Shown here one piece after another: positions 25,335 through 33,365 of a DNA stretch of 64,000 nt; position 1 is the first letter of the stretch; every line of letters starts with the position of its first letter. This DNA comes from DASQPR01 sp963797675 (lineage in GTDB: Bacteria; Actinomycetota; Actinomycetes; Mycobacteriales; Micromonosporaceae). The position numbers were made by a program, and so were the translations under genes. Location: positions 62,001 through 126,000 of the forward strand of contig CAWCQQ010000007.1 in the NCBI GenBank assembly GCA_963797675.1. Reading direction: 5' to 3'. Below the pieces are notes generated by a model that saw only the letters and a list, made by a program, of their open reading frames with translations, had not been told where the DNA came from and searched no databases.

Positions 25335-27746
25335 GTGACACATGCGGTAGCCCCCACACGCGCCGGCCTGGTCCGGCCGAAGCTCGATCAGATCTGCGCC
25401 GACGCGGTCGACCTCGCGCGTGACGCGGTGACCGAAGATGTTGCCGGCGCCTATATCGAGGCGATTGCCGAGGGCGAACGGCTGGTCACGCACTACTTCG
25501 AGTGCGCGATGACCGGCTATCGCGGATGGCGCTGGGCGGTCACGGTCGCGCGTACGTCGCGATCAAAGCAGGTAACGATCTGCGAAACGGTACTCCTTCC
25601 GGGCCCGGACGCGCTGACGACGCCGGACTGGGTGCCGTGGAACGAGCGCGTACAGCCTGGTGATCTTGGTATTGGCGATCTGATGCCGACCGCCGCGGAT
25701 GATGATCGGCTCGTCCCGGGCTACCTGCTGTCGGAGGATCCGGCCGTCGATGACGTCGTCTGGGAACTCGGCCTGGGCCGGGTCCGCGTGATGTCGCGAG
25801 ACGGCCGGATCGACGCGGCCGAACGCTGGTACGAGGGAGATCACGGCCCGCAGGCGCCGATCGCGCTGGCCGCACCGGCGAACGCCCGATGCGTGTCCTG
25901 CGGCTTCTTCCTGCCGCTGGCCGGCTCGATGCGCGCGCTGTTCGGGGCCTGCGCGAACCTGTACGCGCCGGATGACGGCCGCGTGGTGTCCGGTGATCAT
26001 GGCTGTGGTGCGCACTCCGAAGTGCTGATCGAGCAGGTCATCGAGGTCGATGAGGCCCCGACGATCTACGACGACGCAGAGGTCGAACCGGTAGCCGTGG
26101 CCGCTTCGGTCGAGGCGGTTGGCGACATCGAGTCGATCGACGAGATCGTGGCAACATCGACCATCGAAATCATCCCGGAGTCGGTGTCGACCGAGGGCGC
26201 CACCGACGTGGCAGCGGTCGAGGCTGCTACCGACGTTGCGGCACCGATCGAGGCCGCTACCGACGTTGCCGGAGCAGAGTCGGAGTCCGCGTCGGTCCAG
26301 GCCGCGGGTGATGCCGAGGCGACCACCGAGACGGTGTTGGTCGAGGGCGATGGCGACTTCGGGTCATTCGAGATCGTCGCTGAGAACGTGCCGTTCGAGT
26401 CCATCGTGGAGGTCGCAACGGTCGAGGATCTCGCGGAGACCGCAGCCGTTGACTTCGCGCGCGCCCAGCCGGACGGTTCGGTTGACGAGTCGGACACAGC
26501 GGAGACAAACGCCGGACCGGTCGACGCTGCATCGTCCGATGTGATCGACCAGCCGGACGCGTTTGAGTTCGATGCGGCGGACAGGTTCGAACCTGCCGTC
26601 GAAGGCGAGGTACAGACGTTCGGGGACGAGCCCGAAGCGGCGATGGTTGAGCCCGAGGCCGTGACGTCCGGGAACGAGCACGACGCGGCGATGGTTGAGC
26701 CTGAGGCGGTGACGTTCGCGGACGACCACGACGCCGCAGTGATTGAGTCCGAGGTGGCGGCTGTCGAGCCTGAGGCGACGACGTTCGAGCCCGAAACGGT
26801 GACGGTCAGGGGCGAGCCCGAGGCTGCGACGGTCGAGGACGAGCCTGAGGCAGTGGCGTTCGAGCCCGAAGCGGTGACGGTCAGGGACGAGCCCGGGGTC
26901 GCGACGTTCGAGGACGAGCCTGAGGCGGTGGCGCTCGAGCCTGAGGTAGTGACGTTCGAGGACGAGCCCGAAGCGACGATGGTCGAGGACGGGCGCGTGG
27001 CCGAAGCAGACGTCCTCGCGGCGTCCGGCGATGACGAGGCCGCCGCAGAATTCACCGAGACGGAGACCGAGCCCGCGGCCGGTGACGACTTGTCCGTCGA
27101 TGATGCGCTGGTCGAAGCACCGGAGCCGGCCGTCGCCGAGGTTGCCCAGTCCGCACCCTTGGACTTCGAACCGGCCGCCGACGATGCCGATGACCTCGCG
27201 GCCGTGGTGGTAGAGCCGGCAGGCGGCGAGTTGATCGAGCCGACGATGGTCGAGCCTGCCGGAGGCGAGTTGCCCGAGCCGGTGGCGGCCGAGACCGGTC
27301 CGTCCGCGACACTCGGCCGAGCGCCCGACGCCGAGTCGCCCGACGCCGAGTTGCCCGACGCCGGGACGCCCGAAGCAGAGATGCAGGTTGCGGAGTCGTC
27401 AGACGCTGAGACGCCGGTTTTCGAGTCGCCTGGCGCCGAGGCGTCGAGCGAAGATGCGCCCGTTGCGGAGTCGTCAGACATTGAGACGCCGAGCGCCTTC
27501 GACCTCGGCTCCGAGGTGCCGGTCGTCGACGAACACGAGGCGACCGAGACGCTGGTGGCGACCGAGACGTACGAGGATCCGGCCACGGTCGAAGCCCTAG
27601 CCGAGCCCCACGCGTTGGAATTCCCGGACGACGACGACGCGGACGACGACGAGCATCCAGAGGCGCCGCAGGCATTCGATCTCGGTTCGGACGTCTCTCC
27701 GACGGAGAATGACGTCTCTCCGACAGAGAATCCGGAAACGATCTAG
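25335..27746 (+). CDS. DUF3027 protein with a very long acidic repetitive tail
   Basis: An 803-residue protein. Residues 1 to about 240 are the DUF3027 domain (K-L-D-Q-I-C-A-D-A-V-D-L-A-R, a C-V-S-C-G-F-F cysteine pair near residue 190 and G-D-H-G-C-G-A-H-S), a family found next to the Rv0876c-type MFS in actinobacteria. Residues 245-803 are almost entirely Glu, Asp, Ala, Val, Pro, Thr and Ser in irregular degenerate repeats such as E-P-E-A-V-T-F, with no hydrophobic helix. Family members as I know them end soon after the cysteine region, so the tail of over 550 residues is exceptional. The function is unknown. It is divergent from the MFS gene. Confidence 0.85.
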   Translation: MTHAVAPTRAGLVRPKLDQICADAVDLARDAVTEDVAGAYIEAIAEGERLVTHYFECAMTGYRGWRWAVTVARTSRSKQVTICETVLLPGPDALTTPDWVPWNERVQPGDLGIGDLMPTAADDDRLVPGYLLSEDPAVDDVVWELGLGRVRVMSRDGRIDAAERWYEGDHGPQAPIALAAPANARCVSCGFFLPLAGSMRALFGACANLYAPDDGRVVSGDHGCGAHSEVLIEQVIEVDEAPTIYDDAEVEPVAVAASVEAVGDIESIDEIVATSTIEIIPESVSTEGATDVAAVEAATDVAAPIEAATDVAGAESESASVQAAGDAEATTETVLVEGDGDFGSFEIVAENVPFESIVEVATVEDLAETAAVDFARAQPDGSVDESDTAETNAGPVDAASSDVIDQPDAFEFDAADRFEPAVEGEVQTFGDEPEAAMVEPEAVTSGNEHDAAMVEPEAVTFADDHDAAVIESEVAAVEPEATTFEPETVTVRGEPEAATVEDEPEAVAFEPEAVTVRDEPGVATFEDEPEAVALEPEVVTFEDEPEATMVEDGRVAEADVLAASGDDEAAAEFTETETEPAAGDDLSVDDALVEAPEPAVAEVAQSAPLDFEPAADDADDLAAVVVEPAGGELIEPTMVEPAGGELPEPVAAETGPSATLGRAPDAESPDAELPDAGTPEAEMQVAESSDAETPVFESPGAEASSEDAPVAESSDIETPSAFDLGSEVPVVDEHEATETLVATETYEDPATVEALAEPHALEFPDDDDADDDEHPEAPQAFDLGSDVSPTENDVSPTENPETI
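26640..26990 (+). repeat. Degenerate acidic repeat region inside the DUF3027 gene
   Basis: Units around E-P-E-A-V-T-F/V-x-D-E recur with spacing of 13-20 codons and partly conserved DNA (G-A-G-C-C-C-G-A-A-G-C). This points to growth of the tail by duplication of short segments followed by divergence. Confidence 0.6.
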
Positions 27747-27751
27747 ACGCG

Positions 27752-27819
27752 GTAAACGATTTTGGGGTTGTTGCTGTTATCCCGCGCGGAATAACAGCAA
27801 CAACCCCAAAATCGTTTAC
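27752..27819. terminator. Perfect 29-bp inverted repeat between convergent genes
   Basis: Arms 27752-27780 and 27791-27819 are exact complements with a 10-base loop. The arms are much more AT-rich than their surroundings and contain G-A-T-T-T-T-G-G-G-G. It starts six bases after the DUF3027 stop. It can act as a bidirectional terminator, but the arm length and composition are those of an inserted palindromic element. Confidence 0.8.
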
Positions 27820-28008
27820 GCGCCGCCCCCGGGTCGAGAGCCGCCGCCCCCGGGTCGAGAGCCGCCGCCCCCGGGTCGAGAGCCGCCGCCCTCGGGTCGA
27901 GAGCCGCCGCCCTCGGGTCGAGAGCCGCCGCCCTCGGGTCGAGAGCCGCCGCCCTCGGGTCGAGAGCCGCCGCCCTCGGGTCGAGAGCCGCCGCCCTCGG
28001 GTCGAGAG
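27820..28008. repeat. Nine tandem 21-bp units
   Basis: Nine units of 21 bases (C-C-G-C-C-G-C-C-Y-T/C-G-G-G-T-C-G-A-G-A-G type) follow the 29-bp palindrome directly. The first three units have C where the other six have T. The array fills the space up to the MazG-like gene. All three minus-strand frames stay open across it, one giving G-G-G-S-R-P-E heptads, but I do not consider it coding. Confidence 0.85.
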
Positions 28009-28018
28009 CTGGGCGTGC

Positions 28019-28336
28019 TCAGGCCGGAGCTTGGAAACGTGGTCGGATTTTGGCGGCACAGGTCGCCAGGGCCGCCTGCGCATCGATGTTCAAGCTTTCG
28101 ATCGCGACCAGCGCGGACATCGCGACGTCGGCCAGTTCGGCGGCGACATCGTCGACAGTATGCGTGACGCCCTTGCGAGGGTTCGTGCCGAGTACGCCGA
28201 TCCACGCGCCCGCCGCTTCGCCTGCCTCTTCGGTCACCTTGAGGATCCGGCATGTCATTTCCTGCCCGCTCACCCCGTTCGCGTCATCGAGCCACGCACG
28301 CGCCGCCCGAACCGTCTCCCAGATCTGGTCAGCCAT
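28019..28336 (-). CDS. MazG-like nucleotide pyrophosphohydrolase family protein
   Basis: A 105-residue all-helical protein. The metal-binding pattern of MazG/dUTPase-type hydrolases is visible as K-V-T-E-E-A-G-E-A-A-G-A-W (E-x-x-E) and A-A-E-L-A-D-V-A-M-S-A (E-x-x-D). Such proteins remove pyrophosphate from non-canonical or excess NTPs. The short length fits the actinobacterial MazG-like family. ATG 28336 is the start. The 3' end abuts the 21-bp tandem array. The exact substrate is unknown. Confidence 0.85.
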   Translation of the reverse strand: MADQIWETVRAARAWLDDANGVSGQEMTCRILKVTEEAGEAAGAWIGVLGTNPRKGVTHTVDDVAAELADVAMSALVAIESLNIDAQAALATCAAKIRPRFQAPA

Positions 28337-28388
28337 CCGGAAAGACTAGTACGGCGGACCGGACGGCCCGCCGTACCGGATGGAGATC

Positions 28389-28802
28389 TCAGGCGAGCTT
28401 GGCGGCGAGCGTGATGTCGACCGCGGCGAGTGCCTTGGAGACCGGGCAGTTTGCTTTTGCGGTTTCGGCGAACGCCACGAACTCGTCGTTGCTGATGCCG
28501 GGTACGTCGCCGACGGTGTCGAGGTCGATCTTGTTGATGCCGTCCGGGCCTAGGTGGACCGCGGCGCTCGTGTTGATCGAGGTCGGCGTGTGGCCGGCCT
28601 GACCGAGGATGTTGGACAGTGCCATCGAGAAGCACCCGGCGTGGGCTGCGGCGATGAGCTCTTCCGGGTTGGTGCCGTCACCGGATTCGAAACGGGACCG
28701 GTACGAGAAGTTACCCTCGTACGCGCCGGACCCCAGCGCCATCGTGCCGGCGCCCTCTTTGATCGTGCCTTGCCACTGTGCTGTTGAGGTTCTAGTAGGC
28801 AT
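28389..28802 (-). CDS. osmC: OsmC family peroxiredoxin
   Basis: A 137-residue thiol peroxidase of the OsmC/Ohr family that reduces organic hydroperoxides. The two catalytic cysteines are visible in A-H-A-G-C-F-S-M-A-L-S and K-A-N-C-P-V-S-K-A-L. The active-site Arg/Glu region R-S-R-F-E-S-G-D-G-T-N-P-E-E-L-I fits the OsmC subgroup better than Ohr. The gene lies about 50 bases upstream of the MazG-like gene on the same strand, with no clear regulator beside it. Confidence 0.92.
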   Translation of the reverse strand: MPTRTSTAQWQGTIKEGAGTMALGSGAYEGNFSYRSRFESGDGTNPEELIAAAHAGCFSMALSNILGQAGHTPTSINTSAAVHLGPDGINKIDLDTVGDVPGISNDEFVAFAETAKANCPVSKALAAVDITLAAKLA

Positions 28803-28825
28803 GAATGCGACGTTATCCGATGGGC

Positions 28826-29110
28826 TCAGCCAGTGGGAGAGGAAGCCGCCGCGAGTCGCGCCCGGCGATGCCGATCGTGCACGATCATCGTCGCGAGGCC
28901 GGGGAAGCCGGCGAGGAATCCGGCGAGGCAGATCCAGAGCCAGTCGGTGTGTCCGTGTGCGGACAGTGTCTGCCGGAATCCGAGCAGAATCAGGCCGACG
29001 ATCGCCCAGATCGCCATGCCGCCGAGGGCGAACGGCACGGTCGGCGGGTCGAGCGGCTTCAGTTGGAGCTGCGGCGTCGGTTCAGAAGACACGTGCGCAG
29101 CGTAAATCAT
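28826..29110 (-). CDS. DUF2530 small membrane protein
   Basis: A 94-residue protein with two hydrophobic helices (F-A-L-G-G-M-A-I-W-A-I-V-G-L-I-L-L and W-L-W-I-C-L-A-G-F-L-A-G-F-P-G) and the D-P-P-T-V-P-F motif that opens the DUF2530 family. Function unknown. ATG 29110 or GTG 29092 could be the start; neither has a clear ribosome site. The family is actinobacterial and, as I recall, lies near MarR and SepH genes in mycobacteria too. Confidence 0.8.
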   Translation of the reverse strand: MIYAAHVSSEPTPQLQLKPLDPPTVPFALGGMAIWAIVGLILLGFRQTLSAHGHTDWLWICLAGFLAGFPGLATMIVHDRHRRARLAAASSPTG

Positions 29111-29220
29111 GCTCTAGACGAAACGTGTACGCGTGACTAGTTTCACTTGCGTCCCCGACATAAATCAATTAGAACTGGTGTTCGATAATTGTGGGAGACG
29201 CACCCACAAGGAGAGCCGAT

Positions 29221-30243
29221 TTGCCGATCAACACAAGCCTGCTGCCGCCGTGGCGCGCGGTTGCCGCGACGGGCCATTGGGACACGCTGTTCCTCGGCAA
29301 CGGGGCGAGCGCCAACGTGTCCAAGAACTTCTCCTACGACTACCTGTTCGACCAGGCTGACCTGTCGGTCAACGCGAAAAAGGTGTTCACCGAGTTCCGG
29401 ACGACCAACTTCGAACTCGCGCTGGAGTTGCTCGGCGACGCGCAGCGGGTGTGCAACGCGCTCGGGACGCCGAGGTCGGCCACCCGGCTGATGGCCGCCG
29501 AATATGCGAACATCCGCGATGCGCTGTTCGACGCGGTCAACCGTACGCACGTGCGGTGGGAGGAGATCCCGGAGACGACGCGGCATCACGTGGCCGACGC
29601 GCTGCTCGGATATCGCAAGGTCTTCACGACCAACTATGACCTGCTGGTGTACTGGAGCCTGGTCTCCCGCGGTCACTTCGCCGCGTTCACCGACTTCTTC
29701 ATCCGGGATGAGCCGGCCGATCCGATCATCTTCGATGTCACGTCGCAGCCGTCCGCGGCGCGGTTCCGCAACCGTACGCAGCTCTACCACCTGCACGGCG
29801 GCCTGCACCTGTGGCGCGATGAGCGTACCGGCGCAACCGGCAAATGGGATCACGTCGAGGGCATGGATCTGGTCGGCTTGGAAGATCGGTTCCGGGAGCG
29901 TCCCGAGCGGCAGCCGCTGCTGGTCAGCGAGGGTACGACGACCGACAAGCTGCGCGCGATCCGCAGCAACGACTACTTGTCGTTCACGTTGGCCCAGCTG
30001 TCTCGGGACCGCGGCCACATGGTGATCTTCGGCTGGTCCTTCGGTCTCCAGGATCAGCACATCACCGACGCGATCAACAACAGCTTCCGGCGCCGGATCG
30101 CGATCTCGATGCGGCCGTCGACGACGAAGCGGATGCGTCGCGTACAGGCCGATCTTGTCGCCCGGCTGGACCGCCATGAGGTGCTGTTCTTCAACGCCGA
30201 GACGCATCCGCTCGGTGATCCCAGCCTGGCGATCGGTCCGTGA
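29221..30243 (+). CDS. SIR2-like / DUF4917 family protein
   Basis: A 340-residue protein with a SIR2-like Rossmann pattern: L-F-L-G-N-G-A-S-A-N near residue 25, V-F-T-T-N-Y-D-L-L near 135, L-Y-H-L-H-G-G-L-H near 180 and I-F-G-W-S-F-G near 270. The order matches the DUF4917 branch of the SIR2-like superfamily. Some SIR2-like proteins are NADases in phage defence; whether DUF4917 has this activity is not known to me. TTG 29221 follows a strong A-A-G-G-A-G-A-G site at the right distance; GTG 29191 would add ten residues. The 110 bases upstream are AT-richer than the surroundings. It stands alone, with no TIR or other defence partner. Confidence 0.78.
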   Translation: MPINTSLLPPWRAVAATGHWDTLFLGNGASANVSKNFSYDYLFDQADLSVNAKKVFTEFRTTNFELALELLGDAQRVCNALGTPRSATRLMAAEYANIRDALFDAVNRTHVRWEEIPETTRHHVADALLGYRKVFTTNYDLLVYWSLVSRGHFAAFTDFFIRDEPADPIIFDVTSQPSAARFRNRTQLYHLHGGLHLWRDERTGATGKWDHVEGMDLVGLEDRFRERPERQPLLVSEGTTTDKLRAIRSNDYLSFTLAQLSRDRGHMVIFGWSFGLQDQHITDAINNSFRRRIAISMRPSTTKRMRRVQADLVARLDRHEVLFFNAETHPLGDPSLAIGP

Positions 30244-30311
30244 TCCGCGGAGCCAGACTGATCTAGAGGAAGAGCGAGCCTGTGACCAGGCTCATCGGTA
30301 AATAGATTTCA

Positions 30312-30337
30312 TTAGCCATGCTCATTAGTTATGCTAA
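30312..30337 (+). promoter_or_regulatory. Putative MarR operator
   Basis: An inverted repeat, T-T-A-G-C-C-A-T and A-T-G-C-T-A-A, with an internal repeated C-A-T-T-A-G. It overlaps the first possible start codon of the MarR gene. This position suits autorepression. It is inferred from symmetry and context. Confidence 0.5.
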
Positions 30338-30764
30338 CGAGGTGAGCTCTGAGGTCGTTGCCAGCAATCTTCAGGACGGGATCACCCGCCTCAATCGCCG
30401 CTTGCGCCAGGTCCGGCCACTCGGCGAGGTAACGCAGACGCAGCTGTCCGCGCTCGTGAGTCTTGAACTCGCCGGCACGCTCACGCCGACCGAGTTGGCC
30501 GACGTGGAACGCGTACAGCCACCGACGATGACGAAGATCGTCGCGAAACTCGAAGCCAAAGGACTGGTCGAGCGCGCACCGCATCCGACCGACGGTCGGC
30601 AGAGCATCCTGTCGCCGACCGCTGCCGGGCGCTCGTTCCTGGCCGAACAGCGCCGGATGAAGGGTGCCTGGCTGACCCGCCGGCTGGACGGACTCACCGA
30701 AGCCGAACGTACGACGTTGCAAGGCGCCGCCGAGATCTTGATTCGGTTGGCTCGCGAAGAGTAG
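30318..30764 (+). CDS. MarR family transcriptional regulator
   Basis: A 148-residue winged-helix regulator. The DNA-binding part is visible as T-P-T-E-L-A-D-V-E-R-V-Q-P-P-T-M-T-K-I-V followed by L-E-A-K-G-L-V-E-R and the wing D-G-R-Q-S-I-L-S-P-T. It ends 17 bases before an MFS transporter start, the usual arrangement for a regulator and the efflux pump it controls. ATG 30318 lies inside the putative operator; GTG 30342 downstream in frame is a possible alternative start that would leave the operator free. The ligand is unknown. Confidence 0.9.
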   Translation: MLISYANEVSSEVVASNLQDGITRLNRRLRQVRPLGEVTQTQLSALVSLELAGTLTPTELADVERVQPPTMTKIVAKLEAKGLVERAPHPTDGRQSILSPTAAGRSFLAEQRRMKGAWLTRRLDGLTEAERTTLQGAAEILIRLAREE

Positions 30765-30781
30765 GAAGAGGGCACGATTCA

Positions 30782-32161
30782 GTGCAGGCACGGTGGAAGA
30801 CCACATTTCGCGCGTTGAGCGTACGCAATTTCCGTCTCTTCGCGACCGGGCAACTGATCTCGCTGCTCGGCGGGTGGATGCAGATCACCGCGCAGGACTG
30901 GCTCGTGCTGCAGTTGACGCACAATTCGCCGACCGCACTCGGTTTCGTGACCGCGCTGCAGTTCCTTCCGGTCCTGCTGCTGTCGCTCTATGGCGGCAAG
31001 CTCGCAGACCGGTTCGACAAGCGTCGCCTCCTGCTGATCGCCAACTCGGCCTACGGCGTGCTGGCCGTGCTGATGGGCGCGCTGGTGCTGAGCAACTCCG
31101 TCCAGGTCTGGCACGTCTTCGTGTTCGCGGCGCTCTACGGCATGGTGAACTCGGTCGAGACACCGACGCGGCAGTCGTTCGTCTCCGAGATGGTCGGCCG
31201 TGACCTGCTGCCGAACGCACTCTCGCTGTCCGCCGCCACGTTCAACTCCGCACGCATCATCGGACCGGCCGTCGGCGGCCTGGTCATCGCGCACCTGGGC
31301 ACCGGCACGGCGTTCGTCGTCAACGGCCTCAGCTTCATCGCGCCACTCGTTGCGATCGCCCGGATGAACCCCGGTCAACTGTTCCGCAAGGCGGTAGGGC
31401 CGGTCGCGGCGAGCGAAGCGAAGATCATTGACGGACTAAGGTACGTCCGGCAGCGCGCCGACCTGCTGATGCCGATCGTGCTGATGCTGATCATCGGCAT
31501 GGTCGCGTTCAATTTCCAGATCACGCTGGCCCTGATGGCGAAGAACGTGTTCCACCTGCAAGCCGACAAGTTCGGCCTGCTCACGACCGCTTTGGCGATC
31601 GGTGCGCTGGGCGGTGCCTTCGCCGGCAGTGCACGCAAGGGTCGGCCGTCCGCATGGGTGGTGCTCGTCGCCGGTGCGATGTTCAGCGCGCTGGAAGTCG
31701 CGGCCGGCTTCGCGCCGACGTTCACGGTGATGGCGATCCTGCTCGTACCGACCGGGTTCTTCATGATCTTCTTTGCGCAGGCGACGAATCAGCGGGTCCA
31801 GATGGGTACGAGCGGCGCGTTCCGTGGCCGCGTGATGGCGCTCTACGTGCTCGTCTTCCTCGGCACCACGCCGATCGGTGCGCCTCTGGTCGGCTGGTGC
31901 GCGGACGCATTCGGGCCACGCAGCGCGATCTGGCTCGGCGGATCGATCGCGCTGGTCACGACGCTGGTCGTGCTGACCTACGAGATCCGTCGCACCGGCG
32001 GGCGGATCGAGGCGACGCTCCGGCCGTTCCGGATTCGGATGGCCGAGCCGGAACTGGCACACGCTCTCGACGACCTGCCGAGCCCCGAGCCGGCCTTATC
32101 GACACAGCTAGGACACGTTGTCGAGGCCGGGCTGCCGGTGCCGGCCGCAAGCCGGGCGTAG
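30782..32161 (+). CDS. MFS transporter (DHA3/EntS-like) downstream of MarR
   Basis: A 459-residue 12-helix transporter of the drug/siderophore efflux type. It shows F-R-L-F-A-T-G-Q-L-I-S near the start, G-G-K-L-A-D-R-F-D-K-R-R-L-L after helix 2 (motif A) and S-E-M-V-G-R-D-L-L-P-N-A-L-S-L in the middle loop, as in EntS-type exporters. GTG 30782 follows G-G-A-A-G-A-G. The pairing with MarR suggests substrate-induced efflux. A second related exporter sits at 39.4 kb. Substrate unknown. Confidence 0.9.
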   Translation: MQARWKTTFRALSVRNFRLFATGQLISLLGGWMQITAQDWLVLQLTHNSPTALGFVTALQFLPVLLLSLYGGKLADRFDKRRLLLIANSAYGVLAVLMGALVLSNSVQVWHVFVFAALYGMVNSVETPTRQSFVSEMVGRDLLPNALSLSAATFNSARIIGPAVGGLVIAHLGTGTAFVVNGLSFIAPLVAIARMNPGQLFRKAVGPVAASEAKIIDGLRYVRQRADLLMPIVLMLIIGMVAFNFQITLALMAKNVFHLQADKFGLLTTALAIGALGGAFAGSARKGRPSAWVVLVAGAMFSALEVAAGFAPTFTVMAILLVPTGFFMIFFAQATNQRVQMGTSGAFRGRVMALYVLVFLGTTPIGAPLVGWCADAFGPRSAIWLGGSIALVTTLVVLTYEIRRTGGRIEATLRPFRIRMAEPELAHALDDLPSPEPALSTQLGHVVEAGLPVPAASRA

Positions 32162-32213
32162 TTCGTCGAAAATATTGCTGGCGGTTACCGCCTGATCGGC
32201 ATAGCGTGACTTC

Positions 32214-32663
32214 GTGGCCGTGCTTGAGGCATTGGCAATCGTACTGGCGCTGGTCGCGCTGGCGATGTTGCCGTGTCTACTCGTGTTTCTCGTCTTCGTT
32301 GACGCCTTCATGCGTACCGTGCACCGACAGCGCGCGCGGATCCGCCGCGAAGCGGTCGAGGCCGAGCAGGACATTGTGCCTGCTGCCGAGCCGGAGGCGG
32401 TCGGACCACCGCTGGAACGGATCGCCGCCGAGATTCATCGTCTGACCCGCGCTCGCCGGATCTGCGAGTCGGGAACACCACGGTTCATTGCGGCGACCAG
32501 GGCGTACGACCGCCGCCTGGCGTACGCGTGCCGGGCGCTCGAAATCGACGAGCACATGGACGGCCTGATCGGCGTCGACCTGGACCTGGAACGCCTGCGG
32601 GTGGAGGGTCTCCTGCTGGAGGCCGGATTCATCCTGGACACGGACAGCACCCGCCCGCTGTAG
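32214..32663 (+). CDS. Hypothetical protein with one N-terminal membrane helix
   Basis: A 149-residue protein. Residues 3-32 form a long hydrophobic helix (A-I-V-L-A-L-V-A-L-A-M-L-P-C-L-L-V-F), then a basic stretch, then a helical cytoplasmic domain with R-A-R-R-I-C-E-S-G-T-P-R-F-I-A-A and Y-D-R-R-L-A-Y-A-C-R-A-L-E-I. I do not recognise a named family, but codon use is normal and the last part looks conserved. GTG 32214 is the start. It lies between the exporter and the RNA-ligase-like gene on the same strand. Confidence 0.65.
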   Translation: MAVLEALAIVLALVALAMLPCLLVFLVFVDAFMRTVHRQRARIRREAVEAEQDIVPAAEPEAVGPPLERIAAEIHRLTRARRICESGTPRFIAATRAYDRRLAYACRALEIDEHMDGLIGVDLDLERLRVEGLLLEAGFILDTDSTRPL

Positions 32664-32743
32664 CCTCCGACTCCACGCCGGCTCACAACGCTGGCATCAT
32701 GGTCTTCCATGGGGCGATCTGGCACGCACACGGCGCGGCTGTC

Positions 32744-33307
32744 ATGAGGCTGTTCGTCGCGGCATACCCGCCACCGGCCGCGCTCGACGATCTCGGTCAC
32801 TGCGTCGATGCGCTGAACATCTCGACGGCCACCATTAACACCCGCGTCGCCGCGCGACCGCTCTGGCACGTGACGCTGGCATTCCTCGGCGAGGTGCCGG
32901 ACGAACTGGCCGCCGAGGCCGGCCGGGCCATCGATCGAGCAGCGGAACGGCTCGGCCCGCTCCGTCCGGCGCTGCGGTTCAAGGGCGGCGGACGCTTCGG
33001 CCGCGGCCGGTTCACGCTGCTCTGGGCAGGTCTCGGCGGTGACGTTGCAGCGCTGGCACGGGTGGCCGATGCGGTACGGGGTGAGTTGCGCGCCACCCGG
33101 ATCGGCTATGACATGAAACGATTCCAGCCGCACCTGACGCTGGCCCGGCCGGGCGAGCGGCTACCGGCGCCGGCGATCGACGATGATGTGGCGACGTTGA
33201 ACGCGTACGAAGGTCCGCAGTGGACGATCGACTCGATCGCGCTGGTGGAGAGTCACCTGGGCCCCCACCCTCGCCACGACACCATCCACACGGCTCGTAT
33301 GACATGA
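32744..33307 (+). CDS. thpR: RNA 2',3'-cyclic phosphodiesterase / 2'-5' RNA ligase ThpR
   Basis: A 187-residue 2H phosphoesterase. The two H-x-T-L motifs that define the fold are H-V-T-L-A-F-L-G near residue 44 and H-L-T-L-A-R-P near residue 131. Such proteins open 2',3'-cyclic RNA phosphates and can form 2'-5' bonds in vitro. The start M-R-L-F-V-A-A-Y-P-P at ATG 32744 matches the family. The gene ends at a hairpin shared with the convergent aldo/keto reductase gene. Confidence 0.92.
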   Translation: MRLFVAAYPPPAALDDLGHCVDALNISTATINTRVAARPLWHVTLAFLGEVPDELAAEAGRAIDRAAERLGPLRPALRFKGGGRFGRGRFTLLWAGLGGDVAALARVADAVRGELRATRIGYDMKRFQPHLTLARPGERLPAPAIDDDVATLNAYEGPQWTIDSIALVESHLGPHPRHDTIHTARMT

Positions 33308-33309
33308 AA

Positions 33310-33354
33310 GTTGATCCCGGAGTCGGCCGGATGCTTGCCGACTCCAGGATCAAC
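33310..33354. terminator. 18-bp inverted repeat between convergent genes (family D)
   Basis: Arms 33310-33327 and 33337-33354 match at 17 of 18 positions. The hairpin lies between the stops of thpR and the aldo/keto reductase and shares the T-T-G-A-T-C-C-x-G-G-A-G arm core with 1591-1625. Confidence 0.8.
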
Positions 33355-33365
33355 GGAGAGCGCGA

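Noticed and set aside
26066..27586. A 506-codon Ser/Ala/Thr-rich minus-strand frame opposite the acidic tail
   Set aside because: Its repetitive composition is the complement of the acidic repeats on the plus strand; there is no start signal or family similarity. I considered whether the tail itself could be the shadow, but the tail is continuous with the DUF3027 domain.
27820..28008. CRISPR array
   Set aside because: The units are directly abutting with no spacers and no cas genes are present; it is a simple tandem repeat.
27816..28253. Minus-strand frame giving G-G-G-S-R-P-E heptads, possibly an extension of the MazG-like protein
   Set aside because: Joining it to the MazG-like frame needs a shift of the opposite sign to all others, and the 21-bp array is open in every minus-strand frame, so openness is no evidence.
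29221..30243. Thoeris or another multi-gene SIR2 defence system
   Set aside because: No TIR, TPR, nuclease or other partner gene lies on either side; only a single-gene possibility remains.
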